Shown here: positions 1 through 9,788 of the stretch, piece after piece
How the letters are laid out: each line of letters begins with the position of its first letter
Position numbering within the stretch: the stretch's first letter is position 1
NCBI GenBank assembly: GCA_009841145.1
Contig: VXMJ01000057.1
Coordinates: 81,431-145,430 of the forward strand
Direction: 5' to 3'
Length of the DNA stretch: 64,000 nucleotides
Source of the DNA: Caldilineaceae bacterium SB0661_bin_34
GTDB taxonomy: Bacteria > Chloroflexota > Anaerolineae > Caldilineales > Caldilineaceae
Position numbers and translations under genes: made by a program
The notes under the pieces: generated by a model
What the model saw: the letters and a program-made list of their open reading frames with translations, nothing else
What the model was told of the DNA's origin: nothing
The model's database searches: none

Positions 1-2
1 CC

Positions 3-137
3 AGTTTCGATCGCAAACCGGAAGCCATCCTGCCCCACTTCCACCTCGACAGGCAGTTTCCGGGGAGCATGACGGAGTGTGTCAAATGCAATCGATGTCC
101 GGGCGAAGCCTGCCATGACGCCTCTCAATGCCTGTGA
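3..137 (+). CDS. Possible 3' end of an upstream gene, cysteine-rich tail
   Basis: An open frame enters from the left edge and ends with TGA at 135-137. The visible 44 residues include a cysteine cluster (CVKCNRCP, then two further Cys), which would suit a metal-binding tail. It overlaps the GTG start chosen for the next gene by 59 bases, or the alternative ATG at 115 by 23 bases. No family is recognised. It could also be a chance open frame, as only the last 135 bases can be seen. Confidence 0.3.
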   Translation, partial: SFDRKPEAILPHFHLDRQFPGSMTECVKCNRCPGEACHDASQCL

Positions 138-1581
138 AATCCATCTGACGCTCCGCCCCGAGCAGTCCCGGGTTCTGGACCGGTTCCTGGAGGCATGGGG
201 GCCTCCGGTTTGGATTGTGGGTGGCATGGTCCGCGACCGCCTCCTCGGAATTGCGCCCGGGCACGACCTTGACTTGGCCGTACCGCGATCGAGCCCATTG
301 GAGAACCAACGCTGGATCCCCGACGGCTGGCACATCTTTTGCCTGGATCCCCGCAGGCAGATCTGGCGATTGGCATCACGCCCGCCATCCGAGCAGGAGC
401 CGGTTGGAACAATCGATTTGGTCGTCTTGGGAGGCGGCTGCATTGAAACCGATCTTGGACAGCGCGACTTTCGTGTGAATGCCATGGCGGTCCAGGTCAA
501 GTCGGTTGTCGGCACGCATGTAACCGGCACGCTGGTCGATCCCTTCGGGGGACGGGTTGATCTTGCCCAACGCACGGTAGTCCCCGTTTCCGAACGCAAC
601 CTGTTGTCCGATCCCTTGCGCATGCTCAGAGGCGTCCGGCTATCCCACGACCTCGGGCTGAAGCTGTCGGCGGAATTGCGGTTGTTCATAGGGCAACATG
701 GCCACCTCGCTGGACAGGCTGCGCGAGAACGGATAGGGCCGGAAGTGTGGAAGCTGGTAACCAGTTCCGCCTCGTCCATTCGTGATGTCGCACACGACCT
801 GAACGAGCTGAACCTCTGGCCACTGGTTGCCGACAGGGAAGGCGGAACGTTCATCCTGTCCGAGAACGATGTGCGCTGGCTTTCTCGTTTGCAGGCGTGG
901 ACAAGATCAACGAAATCGGACCGGAGCCAGGGCGAACGGAACCCGAATCCTATGGAACCGGACATCGATGCGGTGATCGACCTTCAGCAGATGGCTCGCG
1001 GGTATCTGGGTCCAGGGCGCCTGCGCGGTGACTGGTGGGTCTTGGCCGCCCTCCTTTGGCTGATCCTCCCGGACACGACTGCGGCCAGTCCAGGTGCCGG
1101 CATGAAGCGCTGGGGTAGACGATGCGCCTTTGCCACTACGGAGCAGCGGTGGCTGGGTTCTGTCGGCGCGGCCCTCGACCATGTGTGGAGACGGTGGGTA
1201 CATCCGCCCAATCATCGCCATGCCCGGGAGCCGACGGTGATTGAGTGCCACCGTTTGATGGAGAAGACCGGCTGGCACCTTGGCCTGCCTGCGTTGCAGG
1301 ATGCATGCGCAATCGCAGCGCCGTTGGCCAGGGCAATCGGAGCCGGGGCGCACTCCCGCCTGACGGCAATCCAGCATGCCGTCAATCATCTGTGGGGACT
1401 TGGTCAATTTGGACCAGTGCGGCCGCTGGCAACGGGGCGGGATCTCCTGACCTGGTATGCCCTGGCGCCGGGCCCGAAAGTCGGACGATTGCTGACCCTC
1501 CTCGTCGAGGCCCAGGTGATGGGCCGCGTCACCTCGCCCACCGAAGCGCGGGAGTTCCTTGATGGTTTGCTGTACCATTGA
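79..1581 (+). CDS. cca: CCA tRNA nucleotidyltransferase / poly(A) polymerase head-domain protein
   Basis: Class II nucleotidyltransferase that adds or repairs the 3' CCA of tRNA in the cytoplasm. The head domain is clear: GGMVRD near residue 48, the metal-binding DLDLAV pair near residue 64, RDFRVNAMAV near residue 130, then DPFGGRVDLA and DPLRMLRGVR, which belong to the neck and RNA-binding part. At 500 residues it is of usual length. GTG 79 has a GGGGAG Shine-Dalgarno 11 bases upstream; ATG 115 is a possible later start. The tRNA-Val in this window does not encode CCA, so such an enzyme is needed. An extra C-terminal segment (about residues 280-500) is poorly conserved to my eye. Poly(A) polymerase activity cannot be excluded from sequence alone. 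Confidence 0.85.
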   Translation: MSNAIDVRAKPAMTPLNACEIHLTLRPEQSRVLDRFLEAWGPPVWIVGGMVRDRLLGIAPGHDLDLAVPRSSPLENQRWIPDGWHIFCLDPRRQIWRLASRPPSEQEPVGTIDLVVLGGGCIETDLGQRDFRVNAMAVQVKSVVGTHVTGTLVDPFGGRVDLAQRTVVPVSERNLLSDPLRMLRGVRLSHDLGLKLSAELRLFIGQHGHLAGQAARERIGPEVWKLVTSSASSIRDVAHDLNELNLWPLVADREGGTFILSENDVRWLSRLQAWTRSTKSDRSQGERNPNPMEPDIDAVIDLQQMARGYLGPGRLRGDWWVLAALLWLILPDTTAASPGAGMKRWGRRCAFATTEQRWLGSVGAALDHVWRRWVHPPNHRHAREPTVIECHRLMEKTGWHLGLPALQDACAIAAPLARAIGAGAHSRLTAIQHAVNHLWGLGQFGPVRPLATGRDLLTWYALAPGPKVGRLLTLLVEAQVMGRVTSPTEAREFLDGLLYH

Positions 1582-1656
1582 AGTGCAACCGATCCTGTCC
1601 AAGGACCAGACACCTCCCGACCGCAACGTCGGACCTGCAATGGCACAAGCTAGTTC

Positions 1657-2994
1657 ATGGGACTGATCGCGATCCTGGGTTCGATTGTCGCGATTGTCCT
1701 GTTGATTGCCTTTTGCGTCGCAGCTGAAATCTCCCTGGCAGGTTCGCGGCGTTCCCGAATCCAACAGCTGCAGGATGACGGCAATGTCCTCGCCGACAAG
1801 GTGGGCGGCATCATTCACAATCCCAGTCAGCTCAGCGCCTACATTTCGAGCTGCCAAATCAGCATCACGATTTGCACTGTCTTGCTGGGGTTTGTGGGGC
1901 AAGCCGGCGTCGCGCCCCGCATTGAGCCACTCCTGTTGCAACTCGGCCTGAATGCGGCCACCGCCACCTCGCTGGCGGTCGGATCGACACTCGTGGTCCT
2001 GTCGATAAGCGAGGTGTTCCTGGGCGAACTGGTACCCAAGAACCTGGGCATCCGCATCCCAGAGCGGCTGGCCATGGTCACCGTGACCTACCTGCGGGCC
2101 TACCATTTCCTGTTCAAGCCGTTCCTGTGGATCTTCAACCTGTTCAATCGCGCGATCCTGTTCCTAATCCGGGTCAAGGTTACGCACCAGCACGGCCTGG
2201 TGTTGACCGACCAGGAAATCCGGCGGATATCCAGGGAGAGTCAGGCACAGGGCCAGTTCGACTGGGACGAAGGTGGCGCCATCGACCGTACACTCAACAT
2301 CGACAAGGAACCGGTCTTGGCCAAGATGGTGGTGCGGGAACACATTTTCGCGGCCCCCGAGTGGACAACGCCGGACCTGCAGCAGGATCTTCTGGCGAAC
2401 TCCCCCTATTCCCGCATGCCGGTCTTTGATGGCTCCCTGGACAACCTGACCCGTACCGTCCACCTGCGAGACCTCATGTGCAGTCCGGCTCCGCGACCGG
2501 ACGACGATCCGGGACCCTTTCCCGCCTTCGCGGAGGATGTCAAGGTGGACGATGCTCTGGCGGACATGTTGCATAACAAGGTGCATCTGGCCGTGGTTCG
2601 GGATGATTTGGGCGCGACCGCCGGGATCATTACGTTGGAACAGCTGGTGGAAGCCGTCGTCGGGGATATACACGACGAGTTCGACGAGGAGGAGCCGCCG
2701 CCCTTCCGGTTCGTTAACAACGACGTGCTGTTTATCGAAGCGTCGGTGGATGCAACATTGCTCGCGGCCGCGTTCGGGAGTGGGGACGGCAGCCTGGACA
2801 CCGACGCACTCCCGCTTGAACCATCTCCGGATGCGCCGGCCCCCATGGAGGGCATCCCGCACCGGGGCCTTCGCCGGGCAGGCCCCGGTGCGGCCGACGG
2901 CTATTTTGTGAACGCCACCGAGGAGACGGTCAGGCTGGCACTGCAACTGCAGTCGGATCCCGCCGGCCCGGGTTTCGAACACGGAGCCCTGTGA
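1657..2994 (+). CDS. CNNM/CorC-family transporter with DUF21 and CBS domains (first of two)
   Basis: Membrane protein of the hemolysin-C-like/CNNM family, usually linked to divalent cation (Mg2+/Co2+) efflux or homeostasis. The N-terminus has a hydrophobic helix followed by the family pattern AAEISLAGSRRSRI. The DUF21 membrane domain covers about residues 1-190, and a paired CBS region follows at about 205-340 (ASVD and DEFDEE blocks near its end). The C-terminal CorC_HlyC part is degenerate and Pro/Gly-rich. The stop overlaps the start of the next gene (TGATG), so the two are almost certainly co-translated. The 445-residue length is normal. Substrate is not determinable from sequence. Confidence 0.85.
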   Translation: MGLIAILGSIVAIVLLIAFCVAAEISLAGSRRSRIQQLQDDGNVLADKVGGIIHNPSQLSAYISSCQISITICTVLLGFVGQAGVAPRIEPLLLQLGLNAATATSLAVGSTLVVLSISEVFLGELVPKNLGIRIPERLAMVTVTYLRAYHFLFKPFLWIFNLFNRAILFLIRVKVTHQHGLVLTDQEIRRISRESQAQGQFDWDEGGAIDRTLNIDKEPVLAKMVVREHIFAAPEWTTPDLQQDLLANSPYSRMPVFDGSLDNLTRTVHLRDLMCSPAPRPDDDPGPFPAFAEDVKVDDALADMLHNKVHLAVVRDDLGATAGIITLEQLVEAVVGDIHDEFDEEEPPPFRFVNNDVLFIEASVDATLLAAAFGSGDGSLDTDALPLEPSPDAPAPMEGIPHRGLRRAGPGAADGYFVNATEETVRLALQLQSDPAGPGFEHGAL

Positions 2995-4358
2995 TGGAAG
3001 CACTGGTTCCGATCGTGCTGATTGCCTTGTTCGTGGCGGCCAACGGTTTCTTCGTCGCGGCGGAATTTTCCGTGATGCTGGCCCCCTACCCACGCATCGA
3101 GAGCAGGGAGGAGGCTGGACACCGGCAGGCCGCCTACATCCTGACCATCCTGCGGGACAAGGAACGCCGCAACGACTTCATCGCCACGGCCCAGATAGGG
3201 ATCACGTTGGCCAGTATGGGCCTGGGCATATATGCCGAGGAGCGCGTGGCGCACTGGTTGCATGAGGTTCTGCACCTGCCGTGGCTGTCGGAGCACGCAG
3301 CCACCACGGCCGCGCTGGTCATCGCCGTTGGCAGTCTGTCGTTCCTGCATGTCGTCGTGGGCGAAATGGTTCCGCAGACCATTGCCGTCCAGATGCCGGA
3401 ATCGGTGGTGCTGGCGGTGGCCGGCACGATGCGGGTCTGCGAAATGCTTCTGAAACCCATGGCGCGCCAGCTGAATCGTGCAGCCGACTTTCTCATCACC
3501 AGATCACCCGTGCCCGTGGACCAGGACGACGGGCTAGCCTATTCCAAGGAGGAGATCCAGATCCTGATTGAGGAGAGCTACCACGCCGACCACATCGAGG
3601 AGGACGAGTTCGGCTACCTGGAACGGATTGGGAACTTCGACGACCGCACCGTCAACGAAGTGATGACTCCCCGCACGCGGGTTGTGGGCATCCAGGAGGA
3701 TGCAACCTACGCGGATGTGATCGAGGTAATACGGGAAGCCGGCCAGTCCCGCTATCCCATCTACGGAAGCAACCTGGACGACATCAAGGGGATACTCCAC
3801 TTCAAGCAGCTGGCGCGGCTGGACCGCAGCGCCGAGTTTCGTCTCGTCGATATCATCACCAGGGTGCCGGACGGGGATCAGGACCAGGAGACAGGTGCCT
3901 TGGTGGTCCCAGGCTCCACACCGTTGCCCCAAATGCTGAAGCTGTTCCAGTCGCGGGGAGCCTACATGGCGGTGGTGCAGGACGAATTCCAAGGAACGGC
4001 GGGATTGGTGACCCTGGAAGACCTGATGGAGGAAATCTTCGGTGAAATCGAAGATGAATCAGACCTCGAGGCAAGCCGCGTTCGGGAGGCACCCCGGCTC
4101 GAGGTCCGGTCCCGGACCACCGTGGTGGCCCGGCTCGACGTTCCAGTGAACGAACTCCCCGAGGATTTCGCGGAAGCACTGGGAGAGACCAAAGGCGAGG
4201 CGGAAACCATAAGCGGGATGATCATGAACGCGATCGACAGAGTTCCGGAGAGGGGAGACGAAACCCGCCTGGGGAAGGTCTTCGTACGCGTGGAGGGCGA
4301 ACCGCCGGACTTGCTGGCCTTGCTGAAGCTGTCACCATCCAAGCCCTCGGGCAACTGA
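2994..4358 (+). CDS. CNNM/CorC-family transporter with DUF21, CBS and CorC_HlyC domains (second of two)
   Basis: Paralogue of the preceding gene, 454 residues. The N-terminus has the same helix plus AAEFSVMLAPYPRIES signature. The CBS pair is better preserved here: NEVMTPRTRVVGIQED, then SRYPIYGSNLDDIKGILH, then VVQDEFQGTAGLVTLEDL and EEIFGEIEDE, the classic family order. A complete CorC_HlyC domain follows. ATG 2994 overlaps the preceding TGA; a GTG one codon earlier is possible. Tandem CNNM pairs are common in bacteria and may form hetero-oligomers, but that is inference. Expected role: inner-membrane cation transport gated by nucleotide binding to the CBS domains. Confidence 0.87.
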   Translation: MEALVPIVLIALFVAANGFFVAAEFSVMLAPYPRIESREEAGHRQAAYILTILRDKERRNDFIATAQIGITLASMGLGIYAEERVAHWLHEVLHLPWLSEHAATTAALVIAVGSLSFLHVVVGEMVPQTIAVQMPESVVLAVAGTMRVCEMLLKPMARQLNRAADFLITRSPVPVDQDDGLAYSKEEIQILIEESYHADHIEEDEFGYLERIGNFDDRTVNEVMTPRTRVVGIQEDATYADVIEVIREAGQSRYPIYGSNLDDIKGILHFKQLARLDRSAEFRLVDIITRVPDGDQDQETGALVVPGSTPLPQMLKLFQSRGAYMAVVQDEFQGTAGLVTLEDLMEEIFGEIEDESDLEASRVREAPRLEVRSRTTVVARLDVPVNELPEDFAEALGETKGEAETISGMIMNAIDRVPERGDETRLGKVFVRVEGEPPDLLALLKLSPSKPSGN

Positions 4359-4447
4359 CGGCCGACGAGAACCCAAGAACCCAAGTTGCGGTGTACAGGG
4401 CAGCCTGTGCACCGCCTACACCTTCCACACCCGTGCAGGATCCCCAC

Positions 4448-5845
4448 ATGGCCCCGAACCGCCGCATGTCGAGGCTCTTCAAACTGATATACGGTTCAGG
4501 AGAGTGGATTCCGGCCATCACCTCAACCAGCCGCTCCCTGATCCTGAACTACTTTCTGGTGACCGTAGTCGGCCTCAAGCCGGGAATTGTGGGCGTGATC
4601 CTGATGATTGGCCGCATTTGGGACGCGATCAACGATCCGCTGGTGGGACTCATCAGCGACCGGTTGCAGACCCGATGGGGACGCCGCCGTCCCCTGATGC
4701 TGGCGGCCGCCGTGCCCATGATGGTGCTGTTCGCCCTGTTGTGGACAAAACCCTTCGACAATCAGTGGAGCCTGTTCGCTTGGTTTGTCGTGATTTCCGT
4801 GGTGCTCGACACCGCCATCACCGTGTTTTCGGTGCCCCACACGGCCCTGGTGGCGGAATTGTCCAGTGACTACGAAGAACGGATTGACCTCAGCGTTTGG
4901 CGCAACGCCTTCTTTATCCTGGGCGCCCTCGTCATCGCGGCCCTGTTCAAAACTTTGGCGGAAGACTGGCTGGGCATGCTGGGCGGGGAGTCCAACGTTT
5001 TCCGCGGCTACATGTTGGCCGGGTGGCTGTTCGGTGCATCCCTGCTAGTGGCGCCAGTCCTCAACTTCATCACGGTCAAGGAACCGGCCAATGTAGTATC
5101 CGAAGTTCCTATCAGCGTGACGGAGGGACTCAGAACCGCCTACCGCAATCGTCCCTTCACCCTGCTGTCGAGCGCCTATTTCTTCGCACTGACCGGACTT
5201 GAGGTTGTCATCGCCACGTTTGTCTGGTACTTGCAGATTGTTTTGAGGGCGACACCGCTCCTGGAGGCACTGTTGCCGGCGGTGCTGCTGGGTTCGTCCC
5301 TGCTGGCTCTGCCCCTGGTCAACCTGCTGGTCAGGAAACTGGGCAAGCTCAAGGCATATATATTCTGCGGCTTCCTTTGGATTGCTACGCTGCCGGCATA
5401 CGCCCTGTATCCACAGGGAGCCGCCGACACGTTTCTCTATTTTTGCGTCTGGCTGGGATTCACATACGCAGCCGGCATCACCATTCCGTGGGCCATGCTG
5501 CCCGATGTTCTCGAGTACGACGAACTGCAAACCGGTAACCGCAGCGAAGGGCTGTTCACAGCCTACATGGTCTTTTTCCGCAAGTTGGGAGGTGCCGTGG
5601 CAGTATTCGTCGCCAATCTCATCCTTGCACAGGCCGGCTTCATCGAGGCCACGTACGGCACCGGCATCGAGCAGCCCCAGTCGGTGGTGACTGCCCTGCG
5701 GCTCTTGTCCGGTGTGCTGCCAACATTGTTGGTGGCGATTGGCATCTTCGTCATTCGCAAATACCCGATCACGCGTGATCGCCATCGTGCACTGCTGGCC
5801 GAGCTGGACGAGCGCCGACAGAACAACCCCGTTGTCGCTGACTGA
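4448..5845 (+). CDS. MFS sugar:cation symporter, GPH (MelB-like) family
   Basis: Twelve-helix permease of the glycoside-pentoside-hexuronide:cation symporter family. Diagnostic is the stretch GRIWDAINDPLVGLISDR followed by RWGRRRP near residues 55-85, where the Asp pair binds the coupling Na+/H+. A second-half signature, PWAMLPDVLEYDELQTGNR, is also typical. ATG 4448 is chosen because the family begins shortly before the first helix; a GTG at 4391 would add 19 unlikely residues. The substrate is probably a glycoside, pentose or hexuronide. The window also has beta-glucuronidase and xylose isomerase 20 kb away, which is compatible but not proof. Confidence 0.85.
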   Translation: MAPNRRMSRLFKLIYGSGEWIPAITSTSRSLILNYFLVTVVGLKPGIVGVILMIGRIWDAINDPLVGLISDRLQTRWGRRRPLMLAAAVPMMVLFALLWTKPFDNQWSLFAWFVVISVVLDTAITVFSVPHTALVAELSSDYEERIDLSVWRNAFFILGALVIAALFKTLAEDWLGMLGGESNVFRGYMLAGWLFGASLLVAPVLNFITVKEPANVVSEVPISVTEGLRTAYRNRPFTLLSSAYFFALTGLEVVIATFVWYLQIVLRATPLLEALLPAVLLGSSLLALPLVNLLVRKLGKLKAYIFCGFLWIATLPAYALYPQGAADTFLYFCVWLGFTYAAGITIPWAMLPDVLEYDELQTGNRSEGLFTAYMVFFRKLGGAVAVFVANLILAQAGFIEATYGTGIEQPQSVVTALRLLSGVLPTLLVAIGIFVIRKYPITRDRHRALLAELDERRQNNPVVAD

Positions 5846-5914
5846 CGCCAAGAATTCGCTAACGGCGGCCCGCGCCTTGGTCCATCCGACTCACTCGTGC
5901 CGCACTCCGTCACC

Positions 5915-8900
5915 ATGCCTCCCGTACCCAACGAACCACTGAATATCTACGGTCTGCACGACGCGGGCGGCGAGCATCTCTTCGAAGAGGCCGACGTACA
6001 CGGCTGGGTGGTGTTCAACGAATTCATCGGCATGGACGACGCCGACCGTTCCGGTGTGGACTACAGTGCCTGGTCGGAACGCGGCTATGGCGTCATTGTC
6101 AAACTGCAATTGGGTTTCAATCCGGACGGCACGCTTCCGGCGGTCGACAACCACCTGAAATTCGCCCGGCGATGCGGCCGGTTCGTTAAGGTCTCCCGTG
6201 GCTGCAGTCACTGGGTGATTGGGAACGAGTTCAACAATTGGGTCGCGCGCCCTGGCGCCGACGCACGCGCCCGGATATCCCTGCTCAAGGACGTGAAGGA
6301 CCCGGCACAGGTACAGGCCGTGCTGCGGGCCCTGCCCGAGCGCTTTGACGCACTCCATCCTGATGGGACCGCGACCAACCTGGCCACCGTCGGTGAAGCC
6401 ATGCACCCGGATCGCTATGTCGCCTGTTTCAGGCAGTGCAGGGAGGCCATCCACCAAGCCGACCCGGATGCACTCGTCATTACGGGGGCCGTTACTCCAT
6501 GGAACACCCACACCCGCTATGCGGGCAACGAGAGCGGTGACTGGATCACCTATTTCAGCGACATCCTGAACCGGCTGGGACCCCAGGGTTGCGATGGCAT
6601 TGCGCTGCATGCCTTCACGGTCACGGACGATCCCGCCGACGTTACCGCCGATGCTTGGATTCCCGAACGCTCGCCACGCCGCCGCAGCGGCTTCAGGGCC
6701 TACCGCGACTTTATGCGCGGAATTCCGTACCACATGCGCCAACTGCCCGTATACATTGTGGAGGCGGACCAATTCCAATCCTGGAGCCCACGGCAAAACG
6801 GATGGGTGCAGGCGGTCTACCGCGAAATCAACGGTTGGAACGAAGGTCCGGGGCACCAGCAAATCCGTTGTGCCGCCCTGTTCCGGTGGGCGGCCAGTCC
6901 CGGCGGCCGCTGGCAACTCTCCACATCCGCGGCTGTCTTGGCGGACACCGCCGCGGCCCTCAACCAGCAATATGCATGGGATCCACAAAAGGCTCCCCTG
7001 CTCAACCCCGAACAGCCCGATGCCTCCGCCAGCCTGTCCCCCGGCAATGTAATTAGGACCATCGGCGACATCAACCTGCGGGCCGTGCCCGGATTCGTGG
7101 GTTCGCCCCCGGACGCCATCGTGACGAAGCTTCCGTCGGGCCAGCAGTGCCTGATTGTCGACGGACCCGAACAGGTGGACCGGCTGATTTGGTGGCGCGT
7201 CACGGTCACGGTGTCCGACCGCACCCAGGTTGACGGCTGGCTGGCACAAGCCGGCGTGGATGCGCAGCCGTTCATCGCCAGGGTATCCGGCGCCCCGGAC
7301 TTGGCGGCCCCGTTCGATCCGGTGCCAATCCCGGACACGGACGCCATGGCACCAGGTACCTACTTCCTTGTCCAGCGACCCACCGAACTGCGGCGCACGC
7401 CAGGCACCCGGGCCAAGGAGGCGGACGACCTGTTGGGCACCGTCCCCACAGGGACTCCGGGTCTCGTGCAGGAAGGCCCCTTGTACGTAGAGGACAGTAT
7501 CTGGTGGCGCGTGCGCGCGGCCTGGCCGGAAGGCAGCGACTCGACAGGGTGGCTTCGAGAGGAAACCGACCGCAACAAGCGCAACCTGCAGGTCATCGCC
7601 GTGCCCGGAACCCCGGCCATCCCCGAACCCAGGTTTGCCGTTGGCGACACCGTTTGGGTATGGCGCAATGCCCTCCTGCGCCGTTTGCCCGGGACCTCCA
7701 ACCAGGCAATCGACGACATCGTCATGCAACTGGCTCCCGGCATGTCGTTGACCGTGGAAAGCGGCCCGCGCATGGAAGACAGACTGGTGTGGTGGCAGGT
7801 GGTCACTCATCCGGCGGTTGAGCCCGTGCTGCGCGGATGGGTCTCGGACATGACGTCGACCGGCTACGACCTCCTTCAGGACACTGCCCCGAACCTACCC
7901 GGTCGGGACAGGCAAGCGCTCCAGCCTGGCGACAGCATCTGGGTGATTGCCGCAAGCCCGATGCGACGCACCCCGGGGCTGGACGGGGATGCGGGCTACG
8001 ATGTACTTGGTGAAGTGTCCCGCAACACGTTGTGTACGGTCCTGGGCCATCCACAGGGGGTGGGCGGAATCGCTTGGTGGCTGCTGGCAGTGGCCACGGA
8101 TGAACAGGACCGGATGTGGGGATGGGTGGCCCAGAGTGCACCTGACGGCACGCCGCAGATGGGAACCAATCCGCTGCCCGAGGTCAGTCCTCCCGTCCCG
8201 CGCCGTGCGCCCAGCGCCCGGGAACGTCGGACCTTCGCCAACGGTGACCGCGTCATGAACATCCAATCGGACGTCCTGCGGATGCGCAGGACTCCCGGCC
8301 AGGTCGGCAAGCCGGATTCGGACATCATCGGACGTGCGCCGTCCCGCAGCACCCTGCTCGTCAATGGCGGGCCGGAAATCAGGGACAATCTCCGCTGGTG
8401 GTGGACGGACATGGTTATCCCGCCTTCGAACCAGCCGTCGGGCTGGGTTGCCGAAGGTTCGCAGAGCGGACTGCGCCTGCTGGCTTACGACTTCCTGGCC
8501 GACCACATCGACATCGCCACTCCGTTTCCGGGCCGTTTCCCGATGTCCCAGGGCTGGGGCACCAACCCGCAGTTCTACAGTCGATTTACCTACGGCGGGG
8601 TCCCCATGCGGGGCCACAACGGCCTTGACTTCGCCTTGCCGGTAGGCACACCGTTGCTGGCGACCGATGCCGGCAAGATCACCCGAACCGATTTCGGTGT
8701 GGGCGGTTTCGGCAAGTTCGTTCTCATGGAACATGACTGGGGGGAATCGGTGTACGCGCACATGAGCGAGTTCTCGGTCAGTGTCGGGCAGACCGTCGGG
8801 CGTGGCGCCACCCTGGGACTTTCGGGCAACACGGGTGCCAGTACGGGACCCCACCTACACTTTGGCATACGGATTCTGCCGTATCGCAGACCCGATGGCT

Positions 8901-9016
8901 GGGGCGGGTTCTGCAACCCGGCCCAATTCATGTCGCAGGACATTTTCCGCAATCGTCCGGTGGCCATGGAGCCGTCCCCGCCCGGCGTGGAGAGCGACTC
9001 CAACATCCTTCCCTGA
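5915..9016 (+). CDS. Glycosidase-like domain, five SH3-like repeats and C-terminal M23 peptidase
   Basis: A 1033-residue mosaic. Residues 5-355 look like a TIM-barrel glycosidase of the GH-A clan: IGNEFNN gives a candidate acid/base Glu105 and YIVEADQF a candidate nucleophile Glu283. Five divergent SH3-like repeats of about 70 residues follow (about 376-447, 480-547, 573-646, 668-740, 774-847), each with a RRTPG-like turn, a WW pair and a closing GWL/GWV. Residues 872-995 are an M23 (LytM) metallopeptidase with its zinc ligands intact: HNGLD at 901-905 and HLH at 980-982. I see no signal peptide or membrane helix, which is odd for a wall-active enzyme. ATG 5915 is chosen over GTG 5897; neither has a good ribosome site. 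The two genes downstream are closely spaced. Confidence 0.75.
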   Translation: MPPVPNEPLNIYGLHDAGGEHLFEEADVHGWVVFNEFIGMDDADRSGVDYSAWSERGYGVIVKLQLGFNPDGTLPAVDNHLKFARRCGRFVKVSRGCSHWVIGNEFNNWVARPGADARARISLLKDVKDPAQVQAVLRALPERFDALHPDGTATNLATVGEAMHPDRYVACFRQCREAIHQADPDALVITGAVTPWNTHTRYAGNESGDWITYFSDILNRLGPQGCDGIALHAFTVTDDPADVTADAWIPERSPRRRSGFRAYRDFMRGIPYHMRQLPVYIVEADQFQSWSPRQNGWVQAVYREINGWNEGPGHQQIRCAALFRWAASPGGRWQLSTSAAVLADTAAALNQQYAWDPQKAPLLNPEQPDASASLSPGNVIRTIGDINLRAVPGFVGSPPDAIVTKLPSGQQCLIVDGPEQVDRLIWWRVTVTVSDRTQVDGWLAQAGVDAQPFIARVSGAPDLAAPFDPVPIPDTDAMAPGTYFLVQRPTELRRTPGTRAKEADDLLGTVPTGTPGLVQEGPLYVEDSIWWRVRAAWPEGSDSTGWLREETDRNKRNLQVIAVPGTPAIPEPRFAVGDTVWVWRNALLRRLPGTSNQAIDDIVMQLAPGMSLTVESGPRMEDRLVWWQVVTHPAVEPVLRGWVSDMTSTGYDLLQDTAPNLPGRDRQALQPGDSIWVIAASPMRRTPGLDGDAGYDVLGEVSRNTLCTVLGHPQGVGGIAWWLLAVATDEQDRMWGWVAQSAPDGTPQMGTNPLPEVSPPVPRRAPSARERRTFANGDRVMNIQSDVLRMRRTPGQVGKPDSDIIGRAPSRSTLLVNGGPEIRDNLRWWWTDMVIPPSNQPSGWVAEGSQSGLRLLAYDFLADHIDIATPFPGRFPMSQGWGTNPQFYSRFTYGGVPMRGHNGLDFALPVGTPLLATDAGKITRTDFGVGGFGKFVLMEHDWGESVYAHMSEFSVSVGQTVGRGATLGLSGNTGASTGPHLHFGIRILPYRRPDGWGGFCNPAQFMSQDIFRNRPVAMEPSPPGVESDSNILP

Positions 9017-9030
9017 ATCGATACTCCGCT

Positions 9031-9750
9031 GTGGCCCCAGCTCCCGTCGTCCAGCTAGCAGTCTCCAAAATCCCGAAGTACGCCACGCGCGAAAGCGGGG
9101 ACACGGTCGAGGTGGTCGAAAGGCCGCACGGCGGTTTGAGCGCGGTCTTGGCCGACGGCCAGCGCAGCGGACGCAGTGCAAAGAACATTAGCAACCTCGT
9201 GGTGCGCAAGGCCATCTCCCTGTTGGCCGAAGGCGTGCGCGACGGAGCCACGGCGCGGGCGGCACACGACTACCTTCGCACGTATCGACGGGGCCAGGTG
9301 AGTGCCGAATTGCAAATCGTCAGCATCGACATGGACTCCTGGACGCTTGTCGTCTCCCGCAACTGCCACTGCCCAGCTTGGTTCCGGACTACCCACAGTC
9401 AGGGTCTGCTGCAGGCACACAGTCAGGCCATTGGCATACACCGCAATACGCGGCCCGACATCACCGAGCTGCCGATCGAGGCCGGCAGCATGGTGGTGGC
9501 GGCCTCGGACGGGGTGTGGGAAGCCGGCCGCCATCCGCAGGACCGCATGAATCTGCCGGCCTTGGTCTGTGAAGCGGATCCTGACGGCAGACTGCCGGCG
9601 GACCGTCTCGCCCAACTGCTGCTCGACACCGCCCTGATCCTTGAGGAAGGCCGAGCCCGGGACGACCTGACGGTGCTGGTCGTGAAGGTCCTGGGCCGTA
9701 GCGAACGAGACGACGCGCGGCATATGACAGTCAGTTTTCCCTTGGGATAG
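9031..9750 (+). CDS. PP2C/SpoIIE-like serine phosphatase domain protein
   Basis: 239 residues that fit the compact RsbX/SpoIIE type of metal-dependent phosphatase. Visible features are an early ADGQRSG acidic turn, a central SMVVAASDGVWEA (the conserved SDG metal site) and a C-terminal RARDDLTVLVVKV, which matches the DD motif of the family. GTG start at 9031, only 14 bases after the preceding stop, so it is probably in the same transcript as the M23 protein. Such phosphatases reset partner-switching or serine/threonine phosphorylation; no anti-sigma kinase lies in the window, so the partner is unknown. Confidence 0.7.
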   Translation: MAPAPVVQLAVSKIPKYATRESGDTVEVVERPHGGLSAVLADGQRSGRSAKNISNLVVRKAISLLAEGVRDGATARAAHDYLRTYRRGQVSAELQIVSIDMDSWTLVVSRNCHCPAWFRTTHSQGLLQAHSQAIGIHRNTRPDITELPIEAGSMVVAASDGVWEAGRHPQDRMNLPALVCEADPDGRLPADRLAQLLLDTALILEEGRARDDLTVLVVKVLGRSERDDARHMTVSFPLG

Positions 9751-9788
9751 GAACCGATCCGGCTGGGGGCCGGAAGACTGGAGTTGGG

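Noticed and set aside
907..2106. 399-residue minus-strand frame across cca and the CNNM gene
   Set aside because: Overlaps two strongly supported genes on the other strand and shows no protein-like features.
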